Shown here: positions 16,305 through 24,436 of the stretch, piece by piece
Layout of the letters: each line of letters begins with the position of its first letter
Numbering within the stretch: the first letter of the stretch is position 1
From: Streptomyces sp. Ag109_O5-1
Lineage (GTDB): Bacteria; Actinomycetota; Actinomycetes; Streptomycetales; Streptomycetaceae
Assembly: GCF_003814875.1 (NCBI RefSeq)
Contig: NZ_RKQF01000001.1
Span: forward strand, 10,850,001-10,914,000
Length of the DNA: 64,000 nucleotides
Direction of reading: 5' to 3'
Translations under genes and position numbers: made by a program
Notes under the pieces: generated by a model
Told to the model about the DNA's origin: nothing
The model's input: the letters and a program-made list of their open reading frames with translations, nothing else
The model's database searches: none

Positions 16305-16366
16305 TATCCATACGGATAGGTATTGACCAGGGGGTGCTGGCTGCCTACCTTGTTTGAAGCCAAACG
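16305..16366 (+). promoter_or_regulatory. Promoter and MarR-type operator of the ferredoxin operon
   Basis: TTGACC (16323-16328) and TACCTT (16346-16351) are 17 bp apart, and the operator GTTTGAAGCCAAACG (16352-16366) follows directly at the start site. The arrangement mirrors that of the divergent promoter. Upstream of the -35 box is a different palindrome, TATCCatacGGATA (16305-16318), midway between the two promoters; it may bind another regulator or activator. Confidence 0.7.
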
Positions 16367-16479
16367 AGTTCGGGTCGCGGTTCGCCGCAACCCGTTGGCA
16401 GGGCCCGGTCGGTACGACCGGCCGGGCCCACTACTTCCCATCCCTTCCCTTCGCTTCCGCTCCCTCAGGAGGACCGGCC

Positions 16480-16668
16480 ATGAAGGTCGTCGTCGACATG
16501 AACAAGTGCCAGGACCACGGCCAGTGCGTCTTCGCGGCTCCCGACGTCTTCTCGCTGGACGACGCGGGCCACCTCGTGTACGTCTCCGACCCGGACGACG
16601 CGCTGCGCGACGAGGTCGAGGAAGCGGCCGACGTCTGCCCGCTCCAGGCCATCCGGATCGAGGGCTGA
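16480..16668 (+). CDS. P450-type [3Fe-4S]/[4Fe-4S] ferredoxin
   Basis: 62 aa from ATG 16480 with AGGAGG upstream; an in-frame extension to 16354 lacks a ribosome binding site and overlaps the operator. The cluster ligands are Cys10 and Cys16 in CQDHGQC and Cys53 in CPLQAI, i.e. the CxxHxxC...CP pattern of actinobacterial P450 ferredoxins, in which His13 replaces the fourth Cys. It carries electrons from the reductase encoded next to a P450, most likely the divergent one. Confidence 0.93.
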   Translation: MKVVVDMNKCQDHGQCVFAAPDVFSLDDAGHLVYVSDPDDALRDEVEEAADVCPLQAIRIEG

Positions 16669-16669
16669 G

Positions 16670-17878
16670 ATGAACGCGCGCATCGTGGTGGCCGGTGCCT
16701 CCATGGCCGGCCTGCGCGCCGCCGAGCAGCTGCGCGCGGCGGGCTGGACCGGCGCGATCACCGTCGTCGGCGACGAGCCGCACATGCCCTACAACCGGCC
16801 GCCCCTCTCCAAGGAGGTCCTGGCCGGCAAGGTCCCCTTCGAGTCCCTCGCCTTCCGCCCGCGCGCGAGCGTGTCGGACGTGGAGTGGCGGCTGGGGCGG
16901 CGGGTCGTCTCCGCCGGGCTGGACGAGCGGACGGTCCGGCTCGACGACGGCGGCGCGCTGTCGTACGACGGACTGGTCGTCGCCACCGGGATGCGCCCCC
17001 GGCGCCTGAACTGCCCGGGACCGCTCGCCGGCCGGCACACGGTCCGCACCCTCGACGACGCTCAGGGCCTGCGTGAGGAGCTGACCCGGCCCGGTGCCCG
17101 GGTCGTCGTGGTCGGAGCCGGCTTCATCGGCTGCGAGGTCGCCGCGACCGCGGTGGGACTCGGTGTCGCCGAGGTGACGGTCGTCGATCCGCTGCCGCTG
17201 CCGATGGCCGGGCCGCTCGGAGAGCTGCTGGGCCGGGCACTGCTCGCGCGGCACGAGGACCGTGGAGTGCGCTTCGCGCTGGGCGTGGGGGTGGCCGGGT
17301 TCACCGGCGAGGACCGGGTCACCGGTGTGGTGCTGAGTGACGGTTCCGTGCTCCCCGCGGACGTGGTGGTCGAGTCGGTCGGATCGGTCGCCAACACGGA
17401 GTGGCTCGACGGCAACGGTCTCGATCTGCGAGACGGCGTGCTGACCGACGAACTGCTGCGGGTCGGCGGCCGCCCGGAGGTGGTGGCCGTCGGTGACGTG
17501 GCCCGGTTCCCCAACGCCCGCTACGACGGCGTCCCGCGCCGCGTCGAGCACTGGTCCATCCCGACCGACAGCGCCAAGCACGCGGCGAAGGCGCTGGTGC
17601 GTCATCTCTCCGGAGAACAGGAGGAGTCGACGCCGTTCGCGCCGCTTCCCACCTTCTGGAGCGACCAGCACGACTTCCGGCTCCAGTCCTTCGGCGCGCC
17701 CGTGCTCGGCAAGGACGACGTCCGGGTGCTCGACGGCGACTCCGACGGGGACGTACTCGTCGGCTACCACCGCGACGGCCGGCTCGTCGGCGTCGTGGCG
17801 CTCGGCGGCCAGGCCGTCGCCGCGTCCGCCGCCCGTTACCGCACCGAACTGCTCAAGCAGCCCGCCCTCACTGTTTAA
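16670..17878 (+). CDS. NAD(P)H-dependent ferredoxin reductase (FAD)
   Basis: 402 aa; the ATG lies one base after the ferredoxin stop, so the two are coupled. An N-terminal FAD Rossmann motif (IVVAGASMAGLRAAEQLR) is followed by the conserved YNRPPLSKEVL, a second dinucleotide motif for NAD(P)H (VVVVGAGFIGCEVAATA) at about residue 145, and the FAD-binding VAVGDVARFPN at about 275. This is the rubredoxin/putidaredoxin-reductase type that serves class I P450 systems. A C-terminal reductase domain closes the chain. Confidence 0.93.
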   Translation: MNARIVVAGASMAGLRAAEQLRAAGWTGAITVVGDEPHMPYNRPPLSKEVLAGKVPFESLAFRPRASVSDVEWRLGRRVVSAGLDERTVRLDDGGALSYDGLVVATGMRPRRLNCPGPLAGRHTVRTLDDAQGLREELTRPGARVVVVGAGFIGCEVAATAVGLGVAEVTVVDPLPLPMAGPLGELLGRALLARHEDRGVRFALGVGVAGFTGEDRVTGVVLSDGSVLPADVVVESVGSVANTEWLDGNGLDLRDGVLTDELLRVGGRPEVVAVGDVARFPNARYDGVPRRVEHWSIPTDSAKHAAKALVRHLSGEQEESTPFAPLPTFWSDQHDFRLQSFGAPVLGKDDVRVLDGDSDGDVLVGYHRDGRLVGVVALGGQAVAASAARYRTELLKQPALTV

Positions 17879-17888
17879 GGAGCCCCAA

Positions 17889-18701
17889 GTGGCCAGTCTC
17901 CGTGGTTACTTCCATCCGAAGACGGCGAGCGGTGCCTCGTCGCTGATTCCCTCGCCGCCGTGGCGGTACTCCGGTGACCTGCTCACGATCGAGTACCGGA
18001 CCGACCCCGCGCGGGTGCGCGAACTGCTGCCCGAGCCGCTGGAGTTGGCCGACGAGGATCCTGGCGCGGTCGCGCTGATCTGGGCCGACTGGCAGTCGTG
18101 CTCGGCGTCGGGGGAGGAGCTGCTCGACCCGGTGCTCTCCCAGTACAAGGAGGCGTTCGCGGTCGTGCGCTGCAAGTACCGGGGGCAGACGTACTCGCGG
18201 TGCGTGTACATCTGGGTCGACAAGGACTTCGCGATCGCCCGCGGGCTGCACCAGGGGTATCCGAAGAAGCTCGGGTCGATCCACCAGACGCGACCCCATC
18301 CGTACGGGCCCGCTCCGCGGATCGAGGCCGGCGCCCGGTTCGGGGCGACGCTGGCGGCTGCGGACCGGCGGTTGGCCCAGGCGGTGGTGACGCTGCGGGA
18401 GCCTTCCGGGACGAACGGGTTCGTCAATGGACATCCGATGGCTCATCACCGGTGGCTGCCGTCGATCGAGAAGGGGAAGGGGCTGGCGCTGGATGAGTTG
18501 ATCGAGTCGGGGGCGGCGTCCTTCGAGGGCGGTCAGCCGTGGGTCGGTGACGCCGAGTTGGAGCTGTTCGAGGCGCCTACGGAGGAACTGGCCCGGCTGG
18601 AGATCCGGGAGCCGATCGCCGCGTACTACCGGCAGGTCGGGGTGGTGTGGGATGGAGGGCGGCTGCTGGAGAGCGGGACGTCCGGAGCGGCTGCCGGGTG
18701 A
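17889..18701 (+). CDS. Acetoacetate decarboxylase-family protein
   Basis: 270 aa from GTG 17889 (AAGGAGC upstream), 10 bp after the reductase gene. The family core is visible: PPWRYSGDLLTIEYRTDPARV at the N-terminus and the Schiff-base region GYPKKLGSIH, where the first of the paired lysines is the catalytic residue of true acetoacetate decarboxylase. Family members also act as hydratases or aldolase-dehydratases on 2-oxo acids, and in a meta-cleavage operon such a reaction on a ring-cleavage product is plausible. The exact reaction is not assignable. Confidence 0.8.
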   Translation: MASLRGYFHPKTASGASSLIPSPPWRYSGDLLTIEYRTDPARVRELLPEPLELADEDPGAVALIWADWQSCSASGEELLDPVLSQYKEAFAVVRCKYRGQTYSRCVYIWVDKDFAIARGLHQGYPKKLGSIHQTRPHPYGPAPRIEAGARFGATLAAADRRLAQAVVTLREPSGTNGFVNGHPMAHHRWLPSIEKGKGLALDELIESGAASFEGGQPWVGDAELELFEAPTEELARLEIREPIAAYYRQVGVVWDGGRLLESGTSGAAAG

Positions 18702-18721
18702 GGCCGGTGGTGTGGTGCGGG

Positions 18722-18784
18722 TGTGTTGTGGCTGGTCGCGCCCACGCGGCGGTAGCCGCACATGCAACACAGCCCCGCGCCCCT
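18722..18784. repeat. Streptomyces-type intergenic palindromic repeat (REP-like)
   Basis: TGTGTTG (18722-18728) pairs with CAACACA (18765-18771); an inner stem GCGGC-ggta-GCCGC sits at 18746-18759, and the element ends in CAGCCCCGCGCCCCT. From memory, sequences with the GCGGC...GCCGC plus CAGCCCCGCGCCCCT arrangement recur between genes in Streptomyces chromosomes. It interrupts the catabolic operon between the decarboxylase-like and dehydrogenase genes. Confidence 0.55.
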
Positions 18785-18826
18785 AGGTAAGCGGTAGTCC
18801 CCTTGGCCAAGATTGGATCCTCGCTC

Positions 18827-20287
18827 ATGTCCTACAAGACCATTGTCGCCGGAGTCTCCGTCGACACCCGGCACTGGATCGGCGGTGAACGTGTCGCCTC
18901 CGCCGAGACGTTCACCGACCACTCACCCATCGACGGGCAGCCGATCGGCGAGATCGCCCGCGGCGGTCCCGCCGAAGCCCGAGCCGCCGTCGCCGCCGCC
19001 AAGGCGGCCTTCCCCGGCTGGGCCGCCACCCCCCGTGCCGAGCGCGCGCGCCTCCTCCATGCCATCGCCGACGGTGTCGAGAAGCGGATCGAAGAGCTCG
19101 CGATCGTCGAGACCACCGACAATGGCGCTCTGCTCCGGTCCCACCGCCGTGGCGTCATGCCCCGCGTCGCTCACAACTTCCGGTTCTTCGCCGACTGGCT
19201 GCTGACGCTGGAGCACGACGACTTCGAGACCCGCGGGCACACCAACCACGTCAGCTGGGACCCCGCCGGCCCCTGCGTGCTGATCACCCCGTGGAACGCC
19301 CCGCTGATGCTGGCCACCTGGAAGGTCGCCCCGGCGCTCGCCGCCGGGAACACCGTCGTCCTGAAGCCCGCCGAGTGGTCGCCGCTGACCGCCTCCCTCC
19401 TCGCCGACATCGCCGCCGAGGCCGGACTGCCGGCCGGTGTCCTGAACGTCGTGCAGGGTTACGGCGCCGAGATCGGCGACGCGCTGACCTCGCACCCGGA
19501 CGTGCGCCGGATCAGCTTCACCGGGTCCGTGCCCACCGCCCAGCGGATCGCCGCCTCGGCCGCCGCCAATCTGACACCCCTGAGTCTCGAACTCGGCGGA
19601 AAGTCGCCCCTGTTGGTGTTCGCCGACGCCGATCTCGACCTCGCCGTGGACCTCGCGGTGGAGCAGTACGACAACGCCGGGCAGGTTTGTCTGGCGGGCA
19701 CTCGGTTGCTCGTCGAGGAGTCCGTCGCCGAGGAGTTCACCCGACGGTTCGTGGCGAAGGCCAGTGCCTTGCAGCAGGGTGACCCGCGGGACGAGAGCAC
19801 CGATGGCGGGCCCAATATCCACCCCCGTCAGCTGGAGAAGATCGATGGGTTCGTGCAGCGGGCGATCGCGGCCGGGGCCCGTGCCGTGATCGGAGGCAGC
19901 CGCAACGACGGGCAGTTCTACGCGCCCACCCTGCTCACCGATGTCGCGCAGGACAGCGAGGTCGTCCAGGAGGAGGTCTTCGGGCCGGTCCTGACCCTCC
20001 AGACCTTCGCCGACGAGGACGAGGCCGTCCGGCTCGCCAACGACACCCGGTTCGGGCTCGCCGCCACCCTTGCCACCGGCGACCCCGAGTGCGCCGAGCG
20101 CGTCACCGCACAGCTGGTCGCGGGCACGGTCTGGGTCAACTGCTTCTTCGTCCGCGACCTCCAGGCACCCTTCGGCGGCTCCCGCCTCTCCGGTGTCGGA
20201 CGCGAGGGCGGCACCTGGAGCTTCGACTTCTACTGCGACCTGAAGAACACCGTCACCGCACCGAAGGGCTGGAAGGACCATGGGTGA
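18827..20287 (+). CDS. Aldehyde dehydrogenase, HpaE-like (5-carboxymethyl-2-hydroxymuconate semialdehyde type)
   Basis: 486 aa from ATG 18827; a TTG at 18803 is in frame but has no ribosome binding site. Catalytic Cys is in NAGQVCLAGTRLLV, the general base Glu in LELGGKSP, and the NAD site is SFTGSVPTAQRIA. LRDLQAPFGGSRLSGVGREGG near the C-terminus is typical of HpaE/ring-cleavage semialdehyde dehydrogenases. It overlaps the extradiol dioxygenase gene by 8 bp, which supports a role in oxidising the semialdehyde made by that enzyme. Confidence 0.85.
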   Translation: MSYKTIVAGVSVDTRHWIGGERVASAETFTDHSPIDGQPIGEIARGGPAEARAAVAAAKAAFPGWAATPRAERARLLHAIADGVEKRIEELAIVETTDNGALLRSHRRGVMPRVAHNFRFFADWLLTLEHDDFETRGHTNHVSWDPAGPCVLITPWNAPLMLATWKVAPALAAGNTVVLKPAEWSPLTASLLADIAAEAGLPAGVLNVVQGYGAEIGDALTSHPDVRRISFTGSVPTAQRIAASAAANLTPLSLELGGKSPLLVFADADLDLAVDLAVEQYDNAGQVCLAGTRLLVEESVAEEFTRRFVAKASALQQGDPRDESTDGGPNIHPRQLEKIDGFVQRAIAAGARAVIGGSRNDGQFYAPTLLTDVAQDSEVVQEEVFGPVLTLQTFADEDEAVRLANDTRFGLAATLATGDPECAERVTAQLVAGTVWVNCFFVRDLQAPFGGSRLSGVGREGGTWSFDFYCDLKNTVTAPKGWKDHG

Positions 20288-21218
20288 GATCGTCGGGGCG
20301 GGGCTCCTCGCCCACGTCCCCACCATCGTGCTGCCGGAGGCCGACCGGCTGGAGCTCAACGAGGGCAAGGAGATCACCCTCGTCACCGGTCTGCGGCAGC
20401 TGCGCCGGGAGGTGTTCGAGCGGGACGACTACGACACCGTCGTCGTCCTGGACTCGCACTGGGCGACCACCGTCGAGTTCGTGGTCACCGCCCAGCAGCG
20501 GCGGGCCGGGCTGTTCACCTCCGAGGAACTGCCGCGCGGGATGTGCCGGATGCCGTACGACTTTCCCGGGGATCCCGAACTCGCCCGCAACATCGAGAGG
20601 TTCGCCGACAAGCACGGCACCTGGATCACCGCGATCGACGACGAGTACCTGCCGATCTACTACGCCACCATCAACCTCTGGAAGTACCTGGGGGAAGGCC
20701 TGCCCGACAAGCGGTGGGTGACCATCGGGGTCTGCCAGACCGGGGACATGGAGGACCATCTGCGGCTCGGCCGGGCGCTCGCCGACGGGATCGCCGCCAC
20801 CCCGGGGCGGCGGGTGCTGCTCATCGCCTCCGGCGCCCTCTCCCACACCTTCTGGCCGCTGCGCGAACTGCGCGACCACGAGGCCAGCGATCCGGTGCAC
20901 ATCCGTACGCCCGAGGCGCGGGAAGCGGACTGCGAACGCATCGGGTGGTTCAAGGAGGGCCGGCACGACAAAGTTCTCGACACCATGGACGCGTTCTGGA
21001 AGTTCAAGCCCGAGGCGAAGTTCTTCCACTACCTGATGATGGCCGGCGCCCTCGGCGAACAGGCCTGCGTGGCCAAGGCCCGGCAGTACGGGGAGTACGA
21101 GAACTCCGTCGGCACCGGCCAGGTCCACCTGTGGTTCGACCGGCCCGCCGACGGCTGGACCGGCACGGGCGAGCCCATGACGACCACCGCACCCCACCAC
21201 CCGCACCGCCGCGCCTAG
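20280..21218 (+). CDS. Class III extradiol ring-cleavage dioxygenase (homoprotocatechuate 2,3-dioxygenase-like)
   Basis: 312 aa; the ATG is inside the end of the dehydrogenase gene. The protein has the LigB/HpaD fold pattern: N-terminal GLLAHVPTIVLPEA with a metal-binding His, VVVLDSHWATTVEF with the second His, IASGALSHTFWPL with the conserved Ser-His pair, and a Glu in the C-terminal half. The family opens catecholic rings next to the hydroxyls with Fe(II). With HpaE- and HpaG-like neighbours the likely substrate is 3,4-dihydroxyphenylacetate or a close relative. The C-terminal 20 residues are a disordered Thr/Pro/His tail. Confidence 0.87.
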   Translation: MGEIVGAGLLAHVPTIVLPEADRLELNEGKEITLVTGLRQLRREVFERDDYDTVVVLDSHWATTVEFVVTAQQRRAGLFTSEELPRGMCRMPYDFPGDPELARNIERFADKHGTWITAIDDEYLPIYYATINLWKYLGEGLPDKRWVTIGVCQTGDMEDHLRLGRALADGIAATPGRRVLLIASGALSHTFWPLRELRDHEASDPVHIRTPEAREADCERIGWFKEGRHDKVLDTMDAFWKFKPEAKFFHYLMMAGALGEQACVAKARQYGEYENSVGTGQVHLWFDRPADGWTGTGEPMTTTAPHHPHRRA

Positions 21219-21229
21219 GAGGCCCGCCC

Positions 21230-22075
21230 ATGCCCGAATACCGCCGCATCCTCCTCGACGGCGCCGCCGTCCAGGTCACCGTCGACGGGGACGAACTCGT
21301 CGCCGGGGACGGGCGTCGAGTGAAGACCGAGGACGCTCAGCACCTGCCGCCGGTCGTGCCGTCCAAGGTCGTCGCCGTACATCTCAACCACCGCAGCCGT
21401 GTCGACGAGTTCCGGATCGAACTGCCCGACACCCCGACCTACTTCCACAAGCCGACGTCCTCCCTCAACTCCCACAAGGGCGCCATCGTCCGGCCCGAGG
21501 GCTGCAAGTGGCTCAACTACGAGGGCGAGGTCGCCATCGTGATCGGCAGGACCGCGCGGAACGTCTCACCGACCGAGGCGGGGGAGTACATCGCCGGGTA
21601 CACCATCGCCAACGACTACGGGCTGCACGACTTCCGCGACACCGACGCCGGGTCCATGCTGCGGGTGAAGGGGTCGGACACGCTGTGCCCGCTCGGCCCG
21701 GGGCTGGTCACCGACTGGGACTTCCACGGCAAGCGGCTGCGGACGTACGTCAACGGCGAGGTCGTCCAGGACGGATCCACCGACGAGATGAAGTGGGACA
21801 TGCACTACCTCGTCGCCGACATCGCCCGCACGATCACGCTGTACCCGGGCGATGTGCTGCTCTCCGGCACCCCGGCCAACTCCCGCCCGGTCCAGCCCGG
21901 CGACGTCGTCGAGGTCGAGGTCGAAGGCCTCGGCAAGCTCACCAACCACATCGTCACCGGACCCACCCCGATCCGTACCGACGTCGGGGCGCAGCCCACC
22001 GAGTCCGAGGAGGTGCTGTCCACCGCGCTCGGCGGCGACTGGGAATTCCGTGGCATCCGCCCGCCCCGCCGGTAG
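21230..22075 (+). CDS. Fumarylacetoacetate hydrolase-family protein (HpaG-like)
   Basis: 281 aa from ATG 21230 with AGGAGG upstream. The FAH core contains YFHKPTSSLNSHKGAIVRPEGC, the metal ligands in LNYEGEVAIVIG, GYTIANDYGLHDFRDTD, KGSDTLCPLGP and the C-terminal LLSGTPANSRPVQPGDVVEVEVEGLG. In homoprotocatechuate degradation HpaG isomerises and decarboxylates the ring-cleavage acid. It is the last enzyme gene before the TetR gene. HpaH (hydratase) and HpaI (aldolase) are not seen in the window. Confidence 0.87.
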   Translation: MPEYRRILLDGAAVQVTVDGDELVAGDGRRVKTEDAQHLPPVVPSKVVAVHLNHRSRVDEFRIELPDTPTYFHKPTSSLNSHKGAIVRPEGCKWLNYEGEVAIVIGRTARNVSPTEAGEYIAGYTIANDYGLHDFRDTDAGSMLRVKGSDTLCPLGPGLVTDWDFHGKRLRTYVNGEVVQDGSTDEMKWDMHYLVADIARTITLYPGDVLLSGTPANSRPVQPGDVVEVEVEGLGKLTNHIVTGPTPIRTDVGAQPTESEEVLSTALGGDWEFRGIRPPRR

Positions 22076-22118
22076 GTGCCTCGACCTGCGGCGGGGCCCG
22101 GCGGGTAGGGTCGCGCCC

Positions 22119-22745
22119 ATGACCGAATCCGCCGGGACCCCGCAGCCGTCCGACGCCCGGTCGCGCAAGCGGCTCGGGTACGGGGAGGGGCGCGAGGCGC
22201 TGCTCAAGGCCGCGGTCCGGGTCGTCGGGCGGCGGGGACTGCGCCACCTCACCTACCGTGCCGTGGCCGAGGAAGCCGGCGTCACCCATGGTCTGGTCGT
22301 CCACCACTTCGGCTCCCGGGACGCGCTGATCGAGGAGTCCCTCGCCTACGCCGTGCGCCTGAGCCTCAGCAGCAGCCTGCTGGAGCCCGGCACCGGGAAG
22401 CCCGAGGACTTCGTGAGCGGGCTGACGGACATGGTCGAGGACGAGGCGGACGTGCAGGCGTACCAGTACGAGCTGCTCCTGGAGGCCCGCCGCCGCCCCG
22501 AGCTGCTGCCGCAGGTCCGCGAGCTGTACGACGAGTACTTCGGCGCCTCGCAGCGCGAGCTGGCCCGCATACTGCCCGACGACGCGAGCCCGGCGTTCAA
22601 CCGGCTGGTCTTCGCCGCACTGGACGGCCTGGTGCTGCACCAGCTCACCGGTATCGGTGACCGTGCCGACACCGAGGCCGCCCTGGCCGAGCTGCGTGCG
22701 CTGCTGCGCACCCTGGGTGAGCGGCCGCCGGAGAACCGCGACTGA
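22119..22745 (+). CDS. TetR-family transcriptional regulator
   Basis: 208 aa from ATG 22119; the ribosome binding site is weak (GGGTAGGG). The helix-turn-helix at about residues 25-70 reads GLRHLTYRAVAEEAGVTHGLVVHHFGSRDALIEESL. The remainder is a helical ligand domain with a ...VFAALDGLVLHQL motif. As last gene of the ferredoxin-dioxygenase operon it may sense a pathway intermediate. Its own target site was not identified; the repeated operator in the region fits the MarR protein better. Confidence 0.88.
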   Translation: MTESAGTPQPSDARSRKRLGYGEGREALLKAAVRVVGRRGLRHLTYRAVAEEAGVTHGLVVHHFGSRDALIEESLAYAVRLSLSSSLLEPGTGKPEDFVSGLTDMVEDEADVQAYQYELLLEARRRPELLPQVRELYDEYFGASQRELARILPDDASPAFNRLVFAALDGLVLHQLTGIGDRADTEAALAELRALLRTLGERPPENRD

Positions 22746-22759
22746 GCGTGCCCGACCCG

Positions 22760-22791
22760 GAACCCCCCGTCGCGGTCGCGCCGGGGGGTTC
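22760..22791 (+). terminator. Strong hairpin after the ferredoxin-dioxygenase-TetR operon
   Basis: GAACCCCCCG (22760-22769) pairs perfectly with CGGGGGGTTC (22782-22791) around a 12-base loop, 15 bp after the TetR stop. A typical GC-rich Streptomyces terminator separating this operon from the permease promoter. Confidence 0.8.
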
Positions 22792-22845
22792 GCCATGCCC
22801 CGGGAGCGGTGGGTTTCCCCGGCGTAAATTCCCTTCCCGACCCCC

Positions 22846-22899
22846 TTGCCAGATGGATAGCTCCAGCACACCATAAGGCAACTCGTTTGGCTCAAAACG
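22846..22899 (+). promoter_or_regulatory. Promoter and MarR-type operator of the permease-puuC-puuD operon
   Basis: CGTTTGGCTCAAAACG (22884-22899) is the reverse-complement version of the operator found at 16245 and 16352, with one base shifted (CGTTT-N6-AAACG symmetry). Upstream TTGCCA (22846-22851) and CACCAT (22869-22874) are 17 bp apart; the operator starts 10 bp after the -10 box. Confidence 0.6.
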
Positions 22900-22933
22900 A
22901 AAACTCCTCCCTTCCCCTCAGCAGGTGATCCGA

Positions 22934-24376
22934 GTGGACAGTCAGACGGTCGACGCCTCTCCGCAGACCGGAGAGGGCCGCCCCGCGGCCACCCTCAAAC
23001 GCAACGCCCTGGGTGTCCTGGGCATCCTCTTCTTCGTCCTGTCCGCGCAGGCGCCGCTCACGGGTATCGCGGGCGCCGTCCCGATCGCCGTCGCCGTCGG
23101 CAACGGAGCCGGAGCCCCGGCCGCCTACGCCATCGCCGGAGCGGTGATCCTGCTCTTCTCCGTGGGCTTCGTGGCCATGGGCCGGCACGTCGTGAACGCC
23201 GGCGCCTTCTACACGTACATCGGCAAGGGACTGGGGCGGACGACGGGCAGCGGCAGCGCGGCCGTGGCGCTGTTCGCCTACTGCACGGTCCAGGCCGCGA
23301 TGTACGGCCTGTACGGATTCACCGTCAGCGGGCTGGTGGAGCACTACTCCGGCGCGCACATCGCCTGGTGGGTGTGGGCCCTGGCGACCATGGCCGTCGT
23401 CCAGGTGCTGGGCGCGGCAGGCATCGAACTGGGCGCCAAGGTGCTCGCCGTGTTCGTGCTCGCCGAGTTCAGCATCCTGCTCGTCTTCGCGCTGGTCACC
23501 TTCTTCAAGGGCGGCGGACCCGAGGGCCTCGACTTCGGCGGTACGTTCTCGCCGGGCGCCGTGCTCCAGGGTGCGCCCGGCGTGGCCCTGATGTTCGCCG
23601 TCGCCTCCATGTTCGGCTTCGAGGCCACCGCCATCTACGGCGAGGAGGCCCGCGAGCCCCACAAGACCGTCCCCCGGGCCACCTATCTGTCGGTCACCGT
23701 GGTCACCGGCTTCTTCGCCTTCGTCTCCTGGATGCTGGTCTCGTCGTACGGCCCCTCGAAGGTCACTGCGGCCGCGGGCAAGGCCCTCTCCGGCGGTGAC
23801 TCCACGGTGTTCGTGTTCGCGCCGATCGCCGCCCAGTTCGGCGGCTGGGTCAACGACGTCCTGCCGATCCTGCTCGCCACCTCGCTCTTCGCCGGTATCC
23901 TCGCCTTCCACAACTCCGCCAACCGCTACCTGTTCTCCCTCAGCCGCGAGGGCCTGCTGCCGGAGCGGCTGCGCACCCTCAACCACCGGCACTCGCCCTG
24001 GGTCGCGGGCATCGTGCAGACGGCGATCGCGGTGCTCCTGGTGGTGCCCTTCGCCCTCGCCGGCAAGGACCCGGTCCTCACCCTCTTCTCCTGGTTCAGC
24101 GGTGTCGGGGTCCTGGCCTGCATGCTCCTGTACTTCCTGACCTCGGTCTCGGTGATCGTCTTCTTCCGCCGCCGGCGCCTCGACACCCGGCCCTGGAACA
24201 CCCTGATCGCCCCCGCCCTCGGCGCACTCGGCATCGCCGCCGTGATCTGGCTCGTGCTCACCAACTTCACGACCCTCATCGGCGGCGACGCCACCACGGC
24301 CACCTGGCTGGTCCTGGCCGTGCCCGCGGTGCTGCTCCTCGGAGCGGGGACCGCGCGGATCGTCCACGGTCGCTGA
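22934..24376 (+). CDS. APC-family amino acid/amine permease
   Basis: 480 aa from GTG 22934 (CAGGTGA upstream; GTG 22925 is an alternative). About 12 membrane segments. Helix 1 carries the APC signature FVLSAQAPLTGIAGAVPIAV, and FGFEATAIYGEEAREPHKTVPRATYLSV marks the helix 6-7 region typical of APC transporters. First gene of the operon with the PuuC- and PuuD-like enzymes, so it probably imports the amine or amino-acid-like substrate of the pathway. Under the same operator as the GS-like/P450 and ferredoxin operons. Confidence 0.88.
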   Translation: MDSQTVDASPQTGEGRPAATLKRNALGVLGILFFVLSAQAPLTGIAGAVPIAVAVGNGAGAPAAYAIAGAVILLFSVGFVAMGRHVVNAGAFYTYIGKGLGRTTGSGSAAVALFAYCTVQAAMYGLYGFTVSGLVEHYSGAHIAWWVWALATMAVVQVLGAAGIELGAKVLAVFVLAEFSILLVFALVTFFKGGGPEGLDFGGTFSPGAVLQGAPGVALMFAVASMFGFEATAIYGEEAREPHKTVPRATYLSVTVVTGFFAFVSWMLVSSYGPSKVTAAAGKALSGGDSTVFVFAPIAAQFGGWVNDVLPILLATSLFAGILAFHNSANRYLFSLSREGLLPERLRTLNHRHSPWVAGIVQTAIAVLLVVPFALAGKDPVLTLFSWFSGVGVLACMLLYFLTSVSVIVFFRRRRLDTRPWNTLIAPALGALGIAAVIWLVLTNFTTLIGGDATTATWLVLAVPAVLLLGAGTARIVHGR

Positions 24377-24388
24377 CCCACCTCCGCC

Positions 24389-24415
24389 GGGCCCGGCCGC
24401 CGAGCGGCCGGGCCC
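24389..24415. terminator. Intercistronic hairpin between permease and puuC-like gene
   Basis: GGGCCCGGCCGC (24389-24400) and GCGGCCGGGCCC (24404-24415) form a perfect 12-bp stem with a CGA loop. Because an operon seems to continue, it may be a partial terminator or an mRNA stabiliser that lets the permease be expressed at a different level from the enzymes. Confidence 0.65.
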
Positions 24416-24436
24416 CGACCTCCCGACGGGATCACC

